A stretch of 64,000 nt of DNA from contig CALDHX010000015.1 in assembly GCA_937901525.1 (NCBI GenBank), positions 6,750 to 70,749 on the forward strand, written 5' to 3'. How positions within the stretch are numbered: position 1 is the first letter of the stretch; every line of letters begins with the position of its first letter. Positions 45,201-53,077 of this stretch are shown here, one piece after another. The translations under genes were made by a program, and so were the position numbers. The notes beneath the pieces are model-generated. The model did not search any database. It was not told the origin of the DNA and was given only the letters and a program-made list of their open reading frames with translations. The DNA is from an uncultured Bacteroidales bacterium (GTDB taxonomy: Bacteria > Bacteroidota > Bacteroidia > Bacteroidales > P3).

Positions 45201-45678
45201 TTCTTCTGAAAATAATTATGACTTTTTCCGTTTCTATATTGATGGAAGTCAAAAATTTAAAGATTCAGGAACAAGCAGTGCAGAATGGAAATACAAAAAA
45301 TATACTCTAACAGCAGGAGAACATATTTTAAAATGGGAATATAGTAAGGATTATTCTTCTTCAAGTGGAGAGGATTGTGTGAGAATAGATGATGTTAAAT
45401 TACCTAATAGAGCTTATTGCGTGGGATTGGAAGATGAAATGTTATTATCTAATCTTAATATTTATCCTAATCCTGCAAAAGACTATGTGGTGTTGAGTAA
45501 TCTTAATGGAGAAAATCAAATTACTATAACAGATGTTAACGGAAGGGTTAGATATTATGAAAATACTTCTTCTAATCAAGTTGAAATAGACCTTACTGGA
45601 TTGGAAAGTGGTGTTTACAATTTGAATGTAACAGAAGGCAATATCACATTGTCTAAAAAAATAGTAATAACAAAGTAG
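42298..45678 (+). CDS. Gingipain-like C25 cysteine protease with T9SS sorting domain
   Basis: 1126 residues from the ATG at 42298 (42304, MKKFILSV, is equally possible). Order: signal peptide ending VFGQ, propeptide, C25 catalytic region (about 235-600), beta-sandwich repeats, a MAM-like domain (about 905-1040) and a C-terminal type A sorting domain (NIYPNPAKDYV ... VYNLNV ... SKKIVITK). The catalytic His440 (SAHCDESGW) and Cys473 (INNCC) are 33 residues apart, the same spacing as His211/Cys244 in gingipain R. Secreted or surface-bound by type IX secretion; PorX at 56848 supports that. Specificity unknown. It is followed 4 bp later by the DUF4271 gene. Confidence 0.9.
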   Translation: MLMKKFILSVFIMLCCGIVFGQANKDVVTSIEETSNGIIISQQFNSLELETIAEEGETFYKLNMGEELLSSEKVGQADLPTYNCLIEIPFCSDIVIEQKILSKETINLKNGFKIYPKQPSQSKQNEEIPFEMDRKYYSSNSFGQTDIAEIEVLGVMNGVRLARLSVCPVRYNPSTAQIEHIKQVDLKISYVNPDYEQTEKAKAKLNRSFKQFLGKKVINFNKATSASSFSSPMNRPFKMIILSSPIFREELQTFIQWKKEQGFEIVELYTDEVGATETDIKNYLHNLWNRSDEAFADYLLICGDTGQVPACEGVHMYYSNDSQPTDLYYAEYTGDILPDIFYGRFSATSAAQMRKIIDKTIKYEKYEFEDNQYLNKVLLVGGKETSGSAPTCVNGHLNYVKQYFAGMDTSIYYNPSSASYTSEIKQKMNEGRAWINYSAHCDESGWANPSFLKGDVSAMTNTGKYSFFINNCCLSNRFNVSECFGERLLRVEDKGAIGVIGGTNYTYWSEDFYWAVGAKSVTLNPSYNSNKLGSYDRFFHTHGEDFGECYVSAGELMIAGNLAVETSGSSLSEYYWEIYTLLGDPTLIPHIGEGLEFNADLPEILSLGENELTIDDLPAYTYVGLSLEGELLGAAQANSDGVVTINFEPINDVSYIKVVLTNQFYKTKIDSILVSPSEEAFITLKDIKFIDVESMQEVTKLTPSKEYYLNFVAKNVGNQPLANTNIALNNANNSNIIVATQNFGNIAANSEMQSTNTLKIKVNDGLFEGTNVSFTANVTGTNYSKTKDISKKVAAPKLAIESIKISDVTSGKLLRVSLSNKGSVEVEEGTLSIMEISDWVTLNTTSVEVPTLASQNETEVSFTMNVDDSVFAQQDSLFFTLDYACGHYMISKSYVIDLSTQIESFESGDFTSVDWEMDSSNPWIIDSTTSNTGTFSARSANIDHDGITTLTIRVNNMIRDSISFHYKVSSENNYDFFRFYIDGSQKFKDSGTSSAEWKYKKYTLTAGEHILKWEYSKDYSSSSGEDCVRIDDVKLPNRAYCVGLEDEMLLSNLNIYPNPAKDYVVLSNLNGENQITITDVNGRVRYYENTSSNQVEIDLTGLESGVYNLNVTEGNITLSKKIVITK

Positions 45679-45682
45679 TTAA

Positions 45683-46561
45683 ATGCAAGATAGTCTATCT
45701 ATATCGGCATCACCTAAGAAAGTAGAATTAGATACTGTGTATCCTATTTATATATTTAAGGATTCCACAGTAGCTTGTTCAGATGCCGATATGGATTATG
45801 GCTTTATGGAATATACTACTCAGACTCTTAATAAAGTTTTACCAAAACCAATTTTAGAGGAAAGCTTATTACAAGAAAAAACTTACTATTTACAAAAGCC
45901 ATTAAAACTTCATCAAAAAACAGATTTGCAATATACGCAAACTTGGACTTTTTCAATAATAGTTTTATTCTTTCTTGTTTTGGCAATAGGATTTAGATTT
46001 TTTCGTCTTAGATCTTTTGAAATAATTCATGCATCTTTGTCATTAAAATCCTTTGAAGTATTAAATAAATCAACTAATCCACTTGTTTTAATTGCTTCTT
46101 TCTTATTTTTCCCAATTACGGCTTTATTGCTTTATTCTGCTTTGATAAATTGGTTTCCGATAGAAATAGAACAATTTGGACATATTAAATCTTATCTTTT
46201 TTTATTAGTTGCAATAGTTGTTTTTATCATAGTTAAAATATTATTGATTAAGTTTTTTGGCTTACTATTTAGATGTAATCATCAAGTGAATACATATATA
46301 AACAATCTTTTAGTTTATATGGGTTTTAACTCTGTATTGATAATTTTACCTGTTTTCGTTTCATTGTTTACATCTGAATCATATAGACTTATATTATTGA
46401 TAATTTCTTTCTCATTATTTGCTTTAATCTCTGTTATTAGAGCGTTTAGAGGGCTTTATATTATTATAAAATTCCATAAATTTTTCAATATCTATCTTTT
46501 TTCGTATCTTTGCACCCTCGAAATCCTACCCTTGTTGTTAGTTTATAGGTGGATTTTTTAA
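45683..46561 (+). CDS. DUF4271 membrane protein
   Basis: 292 residues. A soluble N-terminal ~90 residues is followed by about six membrane segments (from ~91 to the end). It resembles DUF4271, which in Bacteroidota usually stands directly before hemD, as here. The first possible hemD codon (GTG 46549) overlaps its end. Function unknown; neighbourhood with hemD and a T9SS cargo is seen, but no mechanism follows from it. Confidence 0.8.
   Translation: MQDSLSISASPKKVELDTVYPIYIFKDSTVACSDADMDYGFMEYTTQTLNKVLPKPILEESLLQEKTYYLQKPLKLHQKTDLQYTQTWTFSIIVLFFLVLAIGFRFFRLRSFEIIHASLSLKSFEVLNKSTNPLVLIASFLFFPITALLLYSALINWFPIEIEQFGHIKSYLFLLVAIVVFIIVKILLIKFFGLLFRCNHQVNTYINNLLVYMGFNSVLIILPVFVSLFTSESYRLILLIISFSLFALISVIRAFRGLYIIIKFHKFFNIYLFSYLCTLEILPLLLVYRWIF
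46505..46512 (+). promoter_or_regulatory. -7 element for hemD inside the DUF4271 gene
   Basis: TATCTTTG followed by CA, within the last 60 bp of the upstream coding sequence and 70 bp before the hemD ATG. It suggests hemD-rnpA-yidD can be expressed separately. Confidence 0.6.
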
Positions 46562-46581
46562 GCAAAATAGCGAAAATATTT

Positions 46582-47511
46582 ATGACAGAAAGAACAATTA
46601 AAAACATTCTAATTTCTCAACCTGAGCCAACAGATTTGTTGAAGAATCAATACAAAGCGTTATCAAGCAAATACGAAGTTGAATTTACCTTTTACAAGTT
46701 TTTTGATGTAGTAGGTATTAGTAACAGAGAGTTTAGAGATTATAAAATCTCTCTTTTAGATTATAGTGCAGTTATTTTCACAAGTAAATTATCAGTTGAT
46801 AATTATTTCCGCTTGGCAAAAGAATTGAGATTAAATATTCCTGAATCAATGAAGTATTTTTGCATAACAGAAGCAGTAGCTAATTATATGCAAAACTATG
46901 TTCAATATCGTAAACGTAAAATATTCTATGGAAAGCTTACATTTAAAGATTTGGTAGAGGTAATAGTAAAGCATAAAGAAGAAAAATTTATCATTCCTTG
47001 TGCAGAAGATGCTACGATAGAATATTTTAAAATGTTAGATGCTGCAAAAATTTCTTATACAAAGGCGATAATGTATCGCTCTGAAACAAAAGATTTGACT
47101 AATATAGATATTAAGAAATTCGATATGATAGCTATGTTTTCTCCTATTGGAGTTAAGTCTTTTGTTCAAAGTTTTCCAGACATTACCTCTGAGGATATTT
47201 TCATTGCAGCCTTCGGAACTACAACTCAAACAGCATTAAAATCCGCAAAACTTAAAACCTATATTCCTGCTCCTACAAAAGAAGCTCCTTCAATGATAAT
47301 GGCGATAGATAAATTCTTGTCTTTAACTATGGAAGAAAGAAAAGAATGGATGGCCGCAATAGATGCAGAATTTAAAACGAGAAAAAAATCAACAACAACT
47401 AAAACTACTACCACTAAAAAAGCAACTACAACAAAGAAAACCTCAACCACTAAAACTACTGCTTCAAAAACAACAACCACAAAGAAAACATCTAAAACAC
47501 AAGATGAATAA
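46582..47511 (+). CDS. hemD: Uroporphyrinogen-III synthase-like protein with Thr/Lys-rich tail
   Basis: 309 residues from ATG 46582 (MTERTIKNILISQPEPT); a GTG at 46549 would add 11. The HemD-type two-lobe fold is supported by AVIFTSKLSVDNYF, YFCITEAVANYMQ, KFIIPCAED and FSPIGVKSFV. It cyclises hydroxymethylbilane in tetrapyrrole synthesis. The last ~45 residues are almost only Thr and Lys, a low-complexity extension not part of the enzyme fold. Its last 8 bp overlap rnpA. HemD sequences are poorly conserved, so the enzymatic call is moderately sure. Confidence 0.82.
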   Translation: MTERTIKNILISQPEPTDLLKNQYKALSSKYEVEFTFYKFFDVVGISNREFRDYKISLLDYSAVIFTSKLSVDNYFRLAKELRLNIPESMKYFCITEAVANYMQNYVQYRKRKIFYGKLTFKDLVEVIVKHKEEKFIIPCAEDATIEYFKMLDAAKISYTKAIMYRSETKDLTNIDIKKFDMIAMFSPIGVKSFVQSFPDITSEDIFIAAFGTTTQTALKSAKLKTYIPAPTKEAPSMIMAIDKFLSLTMEERKEWMAAIDAEFKTRKKSTTTKTTTTKKATTTKKTSTTKTTASKTTTTKKTSKTQDE

Positions 47512-47899
47512 TTTCCCTAAGGGAGAAAGACTAAATAACGTCAAACAAATAGAAAATCTATACGCTAAGGGAGATAAGTTTATGGCTTATCCTTTTAGCG
47601 TTAGATTTATTCACAATGGAGAACAAACAGAAAATAATTCTAAACTATCCGTATTGATTACTGCTCCAAAACGCTATCAAAAATTAGCAGTTAATCGTAA
47701 TCGTGCAAAAAGACTTTTAAGAGAAGCTTACAGATTAAACAAACATTCTCTTCAAGAAAAGATAAAAAATTCTTCTTCTCAATTATTTATCAGCATTGCC
47801 TTAGTTTCAAAAAACATGCCGAATTATTCCTTAACCGAACAAAAGGTTAAAGAAATTCTTTCTACAATAGAAAAAAAGATATTTAGTGAAAACGATTAA
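47504..47899 (+). CDS. rnpA: Ribonuclease P protein component
   Basis: 131 residues. The longer open frame from 47363 only reads through the hemD tail, so the ATG at 47504 ([10 protein letters not shown]) is taken. The family signature [14 protein letters not shown] near residue 65 is intact. It assists RNase P RNA in tRNA 5' maturation. It overlaps hemD by 8 bp and yidD by 14 bp, forming a tightly packed unit. Confidence 0.93.
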   Translation: MNNFPKGERLNNVKQIENLYAKGDKFMAYPFSVRFIHNGEQTENNSKLSVLITAPKRYQKLAVNRNRAKRLLREAYRLNKHSLQEKIKNSSSQLFISIALVSKNMPNYSLTEQKVKEILSTIEKKIFSEND

Positions 47900-48116
47900 G
47901 AAAGTTTTTTCTTTTATATTTTTGGCTTTGATAAGATTTTATCAAGTAGCGATTTCACCCCTAAAACCGCCATCTTGTAGATTTACTCCTACATGTTCAC
48001 AATATGCAATAGAGGCTATAAAAAAGTATGGGCCGTTTAAAGGACTTTATTTAGCAATTCGCAGAATACTTCGTTGTCATCCTTGGGGAGGAAGTGGATA
48101 TGATCCCGTTCCTTAA
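47886..48116 (+). CDS. yidD: Membrane protein insertion efficiency factor YidD
   Basis: 76 residues starting at a GTG inside the end of rnpA. The signature [18 protein letters not shown] with two cysteines, and [13 protein letters not shown] at the C-terminus, are typical. It promotes insertion of membrane proteins with YidC; the rnpA-yidD order is conserved across bacteria. Confidence 0.94.
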   Translation: MKTIKKVFSFIFLALIRFYQVAISPLKPPSCRFTPTCSQYAIEAIKKYGPFKGLYLAIRRILRCHPWGGSGYDPVP

Positions 48117-48129
48117 AAGAAAAGACAAA

Positions 48130-48202
48130 TTACCATAAAGAGATAATGGATTTTCTCTTTATGGTAATCCATTATCTTAATAAGAAAATCCATTATCTCT
48201 TT
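48130..48202. terminator. Mutually exclusive double hairpin between yidD and the deaminase gene
   Basis: Hairpin 1: TTACCATAAAGAG (48130-48142) with CTCTTTATGGTAA (48155-48167), 13 bp perfect. Hairpin 2: AAAGAGATAATGGATTTTC (48137-48155) with GAAAATCCATTATCTCTTT (48184-48202), 19 bp perfect. They share bases, so only one can form at a time. A third copy of ATCCATTATC (48167-48176) can also compete. T-rich sequence follows on the plus strand. It lies between convergent genes and may terminate both. Confidence 0.85.
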
Positions 48203-48214
48203 GTTTTATTTTTC

Positions 48215-49243
48215 TTATTGTTTGTCGTATTTTAATACTTCATCATAAAAAAAGTCTAATTCTACGCCTGCTTGTGCAAACATTTGTTCTGAATCTTTTC
48301 CTGCGTGGTATTTCATTTGACAAACCACTCTTTTGATTCCGCAATTTATTATCATCATTGCACAAGTGCGACAAGGAGTCATCTTACAATAAAGAGTAGC
48401 CCCGTCAAGTGCAATTCCTCTTCTTGCAGCTTGACAAATTGCATTTTGTTCTGCATGAACGGTTCTCACACAATGATTACTAATGCTTCCATCTTCATTA
48501 ATCATTTGCTTAAACAAGTGTCCGACATCATCACAATGTGGTAATCCTTTTGGAGCTCCTACATAACCTGTTACAAGCACTTGTTTATCTTTTACAATCA
48601 CGCAACCGCTTCTGCCTCTATCACAAGTTGCTCTTTTTGCTGCTGCATTAGCCAAATCCATGAAGTATTCGTCCCAAGAAGGTCTTTTAAATTTTTCCAT
48701 TTGTTTTAAAACATCTTCCACTTGCTTTGAGAGCGATTCTACATCTTGGTCATTGTTGAAAGTGTAATCTGCTTTCTGCATACAAATTGCAATATTTTGA
48801 CTATTATTGTTGTCAGATTGCATTTCACGTTTTTCATTCTCAACAAAGGTTTCAAAACTTACATTGTCGGTTGCACTCTTTCTAAGAGAAATTCTTTGAT
48901 AGCGTGTTTTTATATCGGCATCTACTGAAAACAAATAGAAATTATGAATGTTTCTTAATAGTTCTATTTCCTTATCATTGCGAATACTTTCTATCACACA
49001 ATCATCTCCGTTTGCTATTGCTGTGTTTAGAATAGTTTTTATTATGTAATCGTTTCCAAATTCTTCTCTTAGAGAATTTGCAGTTGAAGTCATCGTGTCG
49101 CGATTTATTTCTAAACCACGTTTTTTGATTTCTTCAACAAGGAAATCTCTTACCGAATAATGTTTAAACCCTTTTTTGATTAACAATTCTACAATAGTAC
49201 CCTTTCCAGCTCCTATTGTGCCTGTTATTCCTATTATTATCAT
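48215..49243 (-). CDS. P-loop kinase-like domain fused to dCMP deaminase
   Basis: 342 residues. The N-terminal ~190 residues have a P-loop GTIGAGKGT and a nucleoside/dephospho-CoA kinase-like layout. The C-terminal ~145 residues are a zinc deaminase: TVHAEQNAI (His ligand and catalytic Glu) and PCRTC (two Cys ligands), with RPSWDEYFMDLA at the junction. Yeast Dcd1 has the same two-part layout. The likely reaction is dCMP to dUMP for dTTP synthesis. Phage-defence deaminases (AvcD type) also pair a P-loop domain with this fold, so that role is an alternative. It overlaps purE by 4 bp. Confidence 0.85.
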   Translation of the reverse strand: MIIIGITGTIGAGKGTIVELLIKKGFKHYSVRDFLVEEIKKRGLEINRDTMTSTANSLREEFGNDYIIKTILNTAIANGDDCVIESIRNDKEIELLRNIHNFYLFSVDADIKTRYQRISLRKSATDNVSFETFVENEKREMQSDNNNSQNIAICMQKADYTFNNDQDVESLSKQVEDVLKQMEKFKRPSWDEYFMDLANAAAKRATCDRGRSGCVIVKDKQVLVTGYVGAPKGLPHCDDVGHLFKQMINEDGSISNHCVRTVHAEQNAICQAARRGIALDGATLYCKMTPCRTCAMMIINCGIKRVVCQMKYHAGKDSEQMFAQAGVELDFFYDEVLKYDKQ

Positions 49244-49743
49244 ACCTTATATTTGTAAGATAGGTTGTCAAGTTCTTTATTTGCTTTTACGATTTTTTCT
49301 TTTAGACTTTCTTTGTAGTCAATCATTTTCTTTTTTAGTTCATCGTCTGCTGTAGAAAGTATTTGTAGTGCTAAGATTGCTGCATTTAATGCACCATTTA
49401 TTGCAACCGTTGCAACAGGTATTCCAGGAGGCATTTGCATCATTGCAAGTGCGGCGTCCATTCCCTCTAATGAAGCTTTAATTGGAACACCTATAACAGG
49501 CAATGGTGTCATTGCTGCGATTACTCCTGGTAAATGAGCCGCCATTCCTGCTGCTGCTATTATTACTTCAATGCCTCTTTTGTGAGCATTAGTTGCAAAT
49601 TCTTCTACTTCTTTTGGGGTACGATGTGCAGACAAAGCATTGATTTCAAAAGGTATTTCCATTTGTTCAAAAAACTTCGCTGCATTTTCCATAATAGGTA
49701 AATCCGAAGTTGACCCCATTATTATACTTACTCTTGCTTTCAT
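49240..49743 (-). CDS. purE: N5-carboxyaminoimidazole ribonucleotide mutase
   Basis: Purine synthesis step moving the carboxyl group of N5-CAIR to give CAIR. 167 residues, full length. Motifs IMGSTSDLPIM, SAHRTP and AAGMAAHLPGVIA are intact. The stop overlaps the start of the kinase-deaminase gene (ATGA), linking purine and pyrimidine nucleotide genes in one transcript. purK is not adjacent. Confidence 0.95.
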   Translation of the reverse strand: MKARVSIIMGSTSDLPIMENAAKFFEQMEIPFEINALSAHRTPKEVEEFATNAHKRGIEVIIAAAGMAAHLPGVIAAMTPLPVIGVPIKASLEGMDAALAMMQMPPGIPVATVAINGALNAAILALQILSTADDELKKKMIDYKESLKEKIVKANKELDNLSYKYKV

Positions 49744-49769
49744 TTTTAAATCCTAAATATTTAATGTGA

Positions 49770-50522
49770 TTAAATCATTTCTTGTTCTTTTAAGAAATCC
49801 TTGTACTTTTGAGAAAAGTATTCAGCATCTTTTTTTGAGTATCTTACGTTAGTGAATACTTGTGCAAGGTTTTCTTGTTTTGATTCTGCAATATATTTTT
49901 TTATTTGAGGGAGTTGTTCAAATGATTCATAGAGTTGTTCAATTTTTTCTTTATTATAATCTTCGTATTCTTCGTAATGAACAACTGCCTCCAAAGGTAA
50001 TCTTTCTGTCAAAGGAGGATTCTCTGCTGGATAACCCAAAGTAATCGTGGTAACAGGCACAACACCTTTTGGAAGATGCAATAATTCTGCTATTTCTTTG
50101 GCTTGATAGTTTACTGTGCCAATATAACAAGCCCCTATGCCTAATTCTTCTGCTGCATTCACCATTGCTTGTGTGCAAATAGTAGCATCTATTGTTGAAA
50201 CATTCAACCACAAAAAATTATCATAACTTTTAGGTGCATTTCTTTGCTCACAATATTTGTGAAAACGATTTACATCTGCACAAACAGTCAAAACAACAGA
50301 TGCGTCTTTGACCATAGGTTGATTAAAATGAAGTTTGCAAAGTGCTTCTTTGTTTTCTTGATTTTGAGTAACAATTATGCTGTATATTTGCATATTTCCA
50401 CAGTTTGAGGCTCTAACTCCTGCTTGCAAAATGGTGTCAAGAGTTTCTTTTTCAATTGCCTTATCACTGTATTTTCTGATTGTTCTTCTATTTAGAAGAG
50501 TATTTATTCCGTTGTGTTCCAT
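49770..50522 (-). CDS. Nitroreductase-family flavoprotein
   Basis: 250 residues from ATG 50522 (MEHNGINTLLNRRTIRKY); the frame is open to 50672 but the upstream 50 residues are unlike the family and would cross the sufB promoter. FMN-contact motifs RRTIRKYSD, GVRASNCGNMQ, GIGACYIG and ITLGYP are visible. It resembles NADPH-dependent FMN nitroreductases, with an extra ~60-residue C-terminal part. Physiological substrate unknown. It shares its upstream region with sufB. Confidence 0.86.
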   Translation of the reverse strand: MEHNGINTLLNRRTIRKYSDKAIEKETLDTILQAGVRASNCGNMQIYSIIVTQNQENKEALCKLHFNQPMVKDASVVLTVCADVNRFHKYCEQRNAPKSYDNFLWLNVSTIDATICTQAMVNAAEELGIGACYIGTVNYQAKEIAELLHLPKGVVPVTTITLGYPAENPPLTERLPLEAVVHYEEYEDYNKEKIEQLYESFEQLPQIKKYIAESKQENLAQVFTNVRYSKKDAEYFSQKYKDFLKEQEMI

Positions 50523-50596
50523 AATATTCTTTTTTACGCAGTTTTCTAAGAAACGTTTACCTTTGTTAAATATTTTCTTAGGAAATAAAGTTTTCT

Positions 50597-50631
50597 TATA
50601 TTTGCAAAATAAATCAAAAGTAGTACTTTTG
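50597..50631. promoter_or_regulatory. Divergent promoter region of sufB and the nitroreductase with a 17-bp palindrome
   Basis: Plus strand: TATATTTG (50597-50604) is a -7 element giving sufB a leader of about 25 bases. CAAAAGTAGTACTTTTG (50615-50631) is a perfect palindrome around one G; each half is itself a -7 element (TACTTTTG), one in each direction. The minus half would drive the nitroreductase. It could also be a regulator's operator. Confidence 0.6.
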
Positions 50632-50635
50632 TAGT

Positions 50636-52081
50636 ATGGATAAAGATAAGAATATAATAGAAGACGTAACAAATAACGACTATAAATATGGTTTTGTTAC
50701 CGATATTGAGACTGAATTTATTGAAAAAGGATTAAACGAAAATATTATTCGTCATATATCTAAGGTAAAGCAAGAACCCGAATGGCTTTTAGAGTTTCGA
50801 TTAAAGGCTTATAGGAAATTCATTACTATGAAGCAACCTGATTGGGCACATCTTAATATTCCACCAATAGATTATCAAGATATTATTTACTATGCAGCAC
50901 CTAAGAAGAAAAAAGAATTAGCAAGTCTTGACGAAGTTGATCCTGAACTTTTGGAAACCTTTAATAAACTTGGAATTTCACTTGATGAACAAAAAAGATT
51001 AACAGGTGTAGCCGTTGATGCTGTGATGGACTCGGTGTCGGTTAAGACAACTTTTCACGATACGTTGAGTAAAGCAGGAGTTATTTTTTGTTCGTTTAGT
51101 GAAGCTGTTAAAAATCACCCCGATTTAGTAAAACAATACTTAGCAAGTGTTGTTCCAATAGGAGATAATTACTTTGCCGCACTTAATTCAGCCGTTTTCT
51201 CTGATGGTTCTTTCTGTTATATTCCAAAGGGCGTACATTGTCCAATGGAACTTTCGACTTATTTTAGAATAAACGCCGCTGGCTCGGGACAATTCGAGAG
51301 AACATTGATTGTAGCTGATGAAGGCTCTTACGTTTCCTACATGGAAGGCTGTTCAGCTCCACAAAGAGATGAAAATCAACTGCACGCAGCTATTGTAGAG
51401 ATTGTAGTAATGAAAGATGCCGAAGTAAAATACTCAACAGTTCAAAATTGGTATCCAGGAGATAAAGATGGAAAAGGAGGAATCTATAATTTCGTTACCA
51501 AAAGAGGAATGTGCAAAGGAAATAACTCTAAACTATCTTGGACACAAGTAGAAACAGGTTCTGCAATCACTTGGAAATATCCTTCATGTGTATTATTAGG
51601 AGATAATTCCGTAGGAGAATTTTATTCTGTTGCAGTAACAAACAATCATCAGCAAGCAGACACAGGCACAAAGATGGTTCATGTAGGACGAAATACTAAA
51701 AGTACAATTATAAGCAAAGGAATATCAAGTGGGAAAAGCCAAAACTCATATCGAGGTTTAGTAAAGGTAAACAGATTAGCAGAAAATTCAAGAAATTATT
51801 CACAATGTGATTCTTTATTGCTAACAGATACTTGTGGAGCACACACATTTCCTTACATAAAAGTTGATAATCATTCCTCAATAGTAGAACACGAAGCAAC
51901 TACCTCAAAGATTTCAGAAGACCAATTATTCTATTGTCGTCAACGAGGCATAAGTCAAGAAGGAGCAATAGGGCTTATAGTAAACGGATATGCGAAAGAA
52001 GTTTTGAATAAATTGCCTATGGAGTTTGCAGTTGAAGCACAAAAATTATTATCCATAAGTTTAGACAATAGTGTTGGATAA
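50636..52081 (+). CDS. sufB: Fe-S cluster assembly scaffold SufB
   Basis: 481 residues. Beta-helix scaffold of the SufBCD complex with the typical sequences [37 protein letters not shown] and [17 protein letters not shown]. It is full length. sufC and sufD do not follow, which is unusual since the three are normally together; they may lie elsewhere. It is 1 bp from the glycosyltransferase gene. Confidence 0.95.
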   Translation: MDKDKNIIEDVTNNDYKYGFVTDIETEFIEKGLNENIIRHISKVKQEPEWLLEFRLKAYRKFITMKQPDWAHLNIPPIDYQDIIYYAAPKKKKELASLDEVDPELLETFNKLGISLDEQKRLTGVAVDAVMDSVSVKTTFHDTLSKAGVIFCSFSEAVKNHPDLVKQYLASVVPIGDNYFAALNSAVFSDGSFCYIPKGVHCPMELSTYFRINAAGSGQFERTLIVADEGSYVSYMEGCSAPQRDENQLHAAIVEIVVMKDAEVKYSTVQNWYPGDKDGKGGIYNFVTKRGMCKGNNSKLSWTQVETGSAITWKYPSCVLLGDNSVGEFYSVAVTNNHQQADTGTKMVHVGRNTKSTIISKGISSGKSQNSYRGLVKVNRLAENSRNYSQCDSLLLTDTCGAHTFPYIKVDNHSSIVEHEATTSKISEDQLFYCRQRGISQEGAIGLIVNGYAKEVLNKLPMEFAVEAQKLLSISLDNSVG

Positions 52082-52082
52082 A

Positions 52083-53072
52083 ATGGAAAGTTATAAGATA
52101 TTAGTAATAAGATTTTCTTCAATAGGAGATATTGTTTTAACAACTCCTATTGTCAGAGCGTTAAAACAGCAGTTAAAAAACGTAGAAATACATTACTTAA
52201 CAAAAAAAACAAACTATTCTCTCCTGCAAAACAACAAATATATTGATAAAATACATTTGTTAGAAGATGCAGATTTGCTAAAAAAACTAAGAAGCAACAA
52301 ATTTGATTATATTGTCGATTTACACAATAACCTTCGTACGTTAAAAATTAAGGCTATGCTTGGAGTGAAAAGCAAAGCCTTTCCAAAATTAAATTTAAAA
52401 AAATTCCTACTTGTAAACTTCAAAATCAATAAACTTCCAAACATTCATATTGTAGATAGATATTTTGAAGCCACAAGTAAATTAGGAGTAATAAATGATA
52501 AGAAAGGGTTAGATTTCTTTTTACAAGAAGAAGATTTTGTATCACCTGATGCCCTGCCGTTAGACTTTCACAATGGATATATTGCAGTTGTTGTAGGGAG
52601 CAAGCATTTTACAAAACAAATGCCGTTGAATCTTTTGGCTCAAATATGCAAAGGATTAGAAAAACCAATAATCCTTTTAGGCGATAAAACAGATTACGCA
52701 AAAGCATATAAGATTGAAAAAGAAACTGGTTCAAAAGTTTTTAATGGATGTGGAGCTTATAACATCAATCAAAGCAGTGCCTTAATAAAAAATTCACTTG
52801 GAGTAATTACAGCAGACACTGGGCTAATGCATATAGCCTCTGCTTTGGATAAAAACATAATTTGTCTTTGGGGAAATACCGTTATGGATTTTGGAATGTA
52901 TCCTTACCGAGCAGAAAACTCACAAGCTCAAACCTATAACTTTGAAATAAAAAATTTATCGTGTCGTCCATGTAGCAAATTAGGTCATAAACAATGTCCT
53001 AAAAAGCACTTCAAATGTATGAACGACCAAAACGTAGAAGAAATCGTAAGAATAGCCAATAATTGGGAATAA
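52083..53072 (+). CDS. Glycosyltransferase family 9 (heptosyltransferase-like)
   Basis: 330 residues. MESYKILVIRFSSIGDIVLTTP is the classic GT9 start, and the C-terminal donor-binding region reads ITADTGLMHIASALDKNIICLWG. Probably adds a sugar during lipopolysaccharide core or related glycan synthesis. The cysteine-rich C-terminus (SCRPCSKLGHKQCPKKHFKCM) is seen in GT9 proteins of Bacteroidota. A GTG at 52071 opens the frame earlier but lies inside sufB. Confidence 0.9.
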   Translation: MESYKILVIRFSSIGDIVLTTPIVRALKQQLKNVEIHYLTKKTNYSLLQNNKYIDKIHLLEDADLLKKLRSNKFDYIVDLHNNLRTLKIKAMLGVKSKAFPKLNLKKFLLVNFKINKLPNIHIVDRYFEATSKLGVINDKKGLDFFLQEEDFVSPDALPLDFHNGYIAVVVGSKHFTKQMPLNLLAQICKGLEKPIILLGDKTDYAKAYKIEKETGSKVFNGCGAYNINQSSALIKNSLGVITADTGLMHIASALDKNIICLWGNTVMDFGMYPYRAENSQAQTYNFEIKNLSCRPCSKLGHKQCPKKHFKCMNDQNVEEIVRIANNWE

Positions 53073-53077
53073 GAAAA

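Noticed and set aside
47363..47503. N-terminal extension of rnpA
   Set aside because: The frame merely reads the Thr/Lys repeat of hemD in another phase; the ATG at 47504 gives the normal RnpA length.
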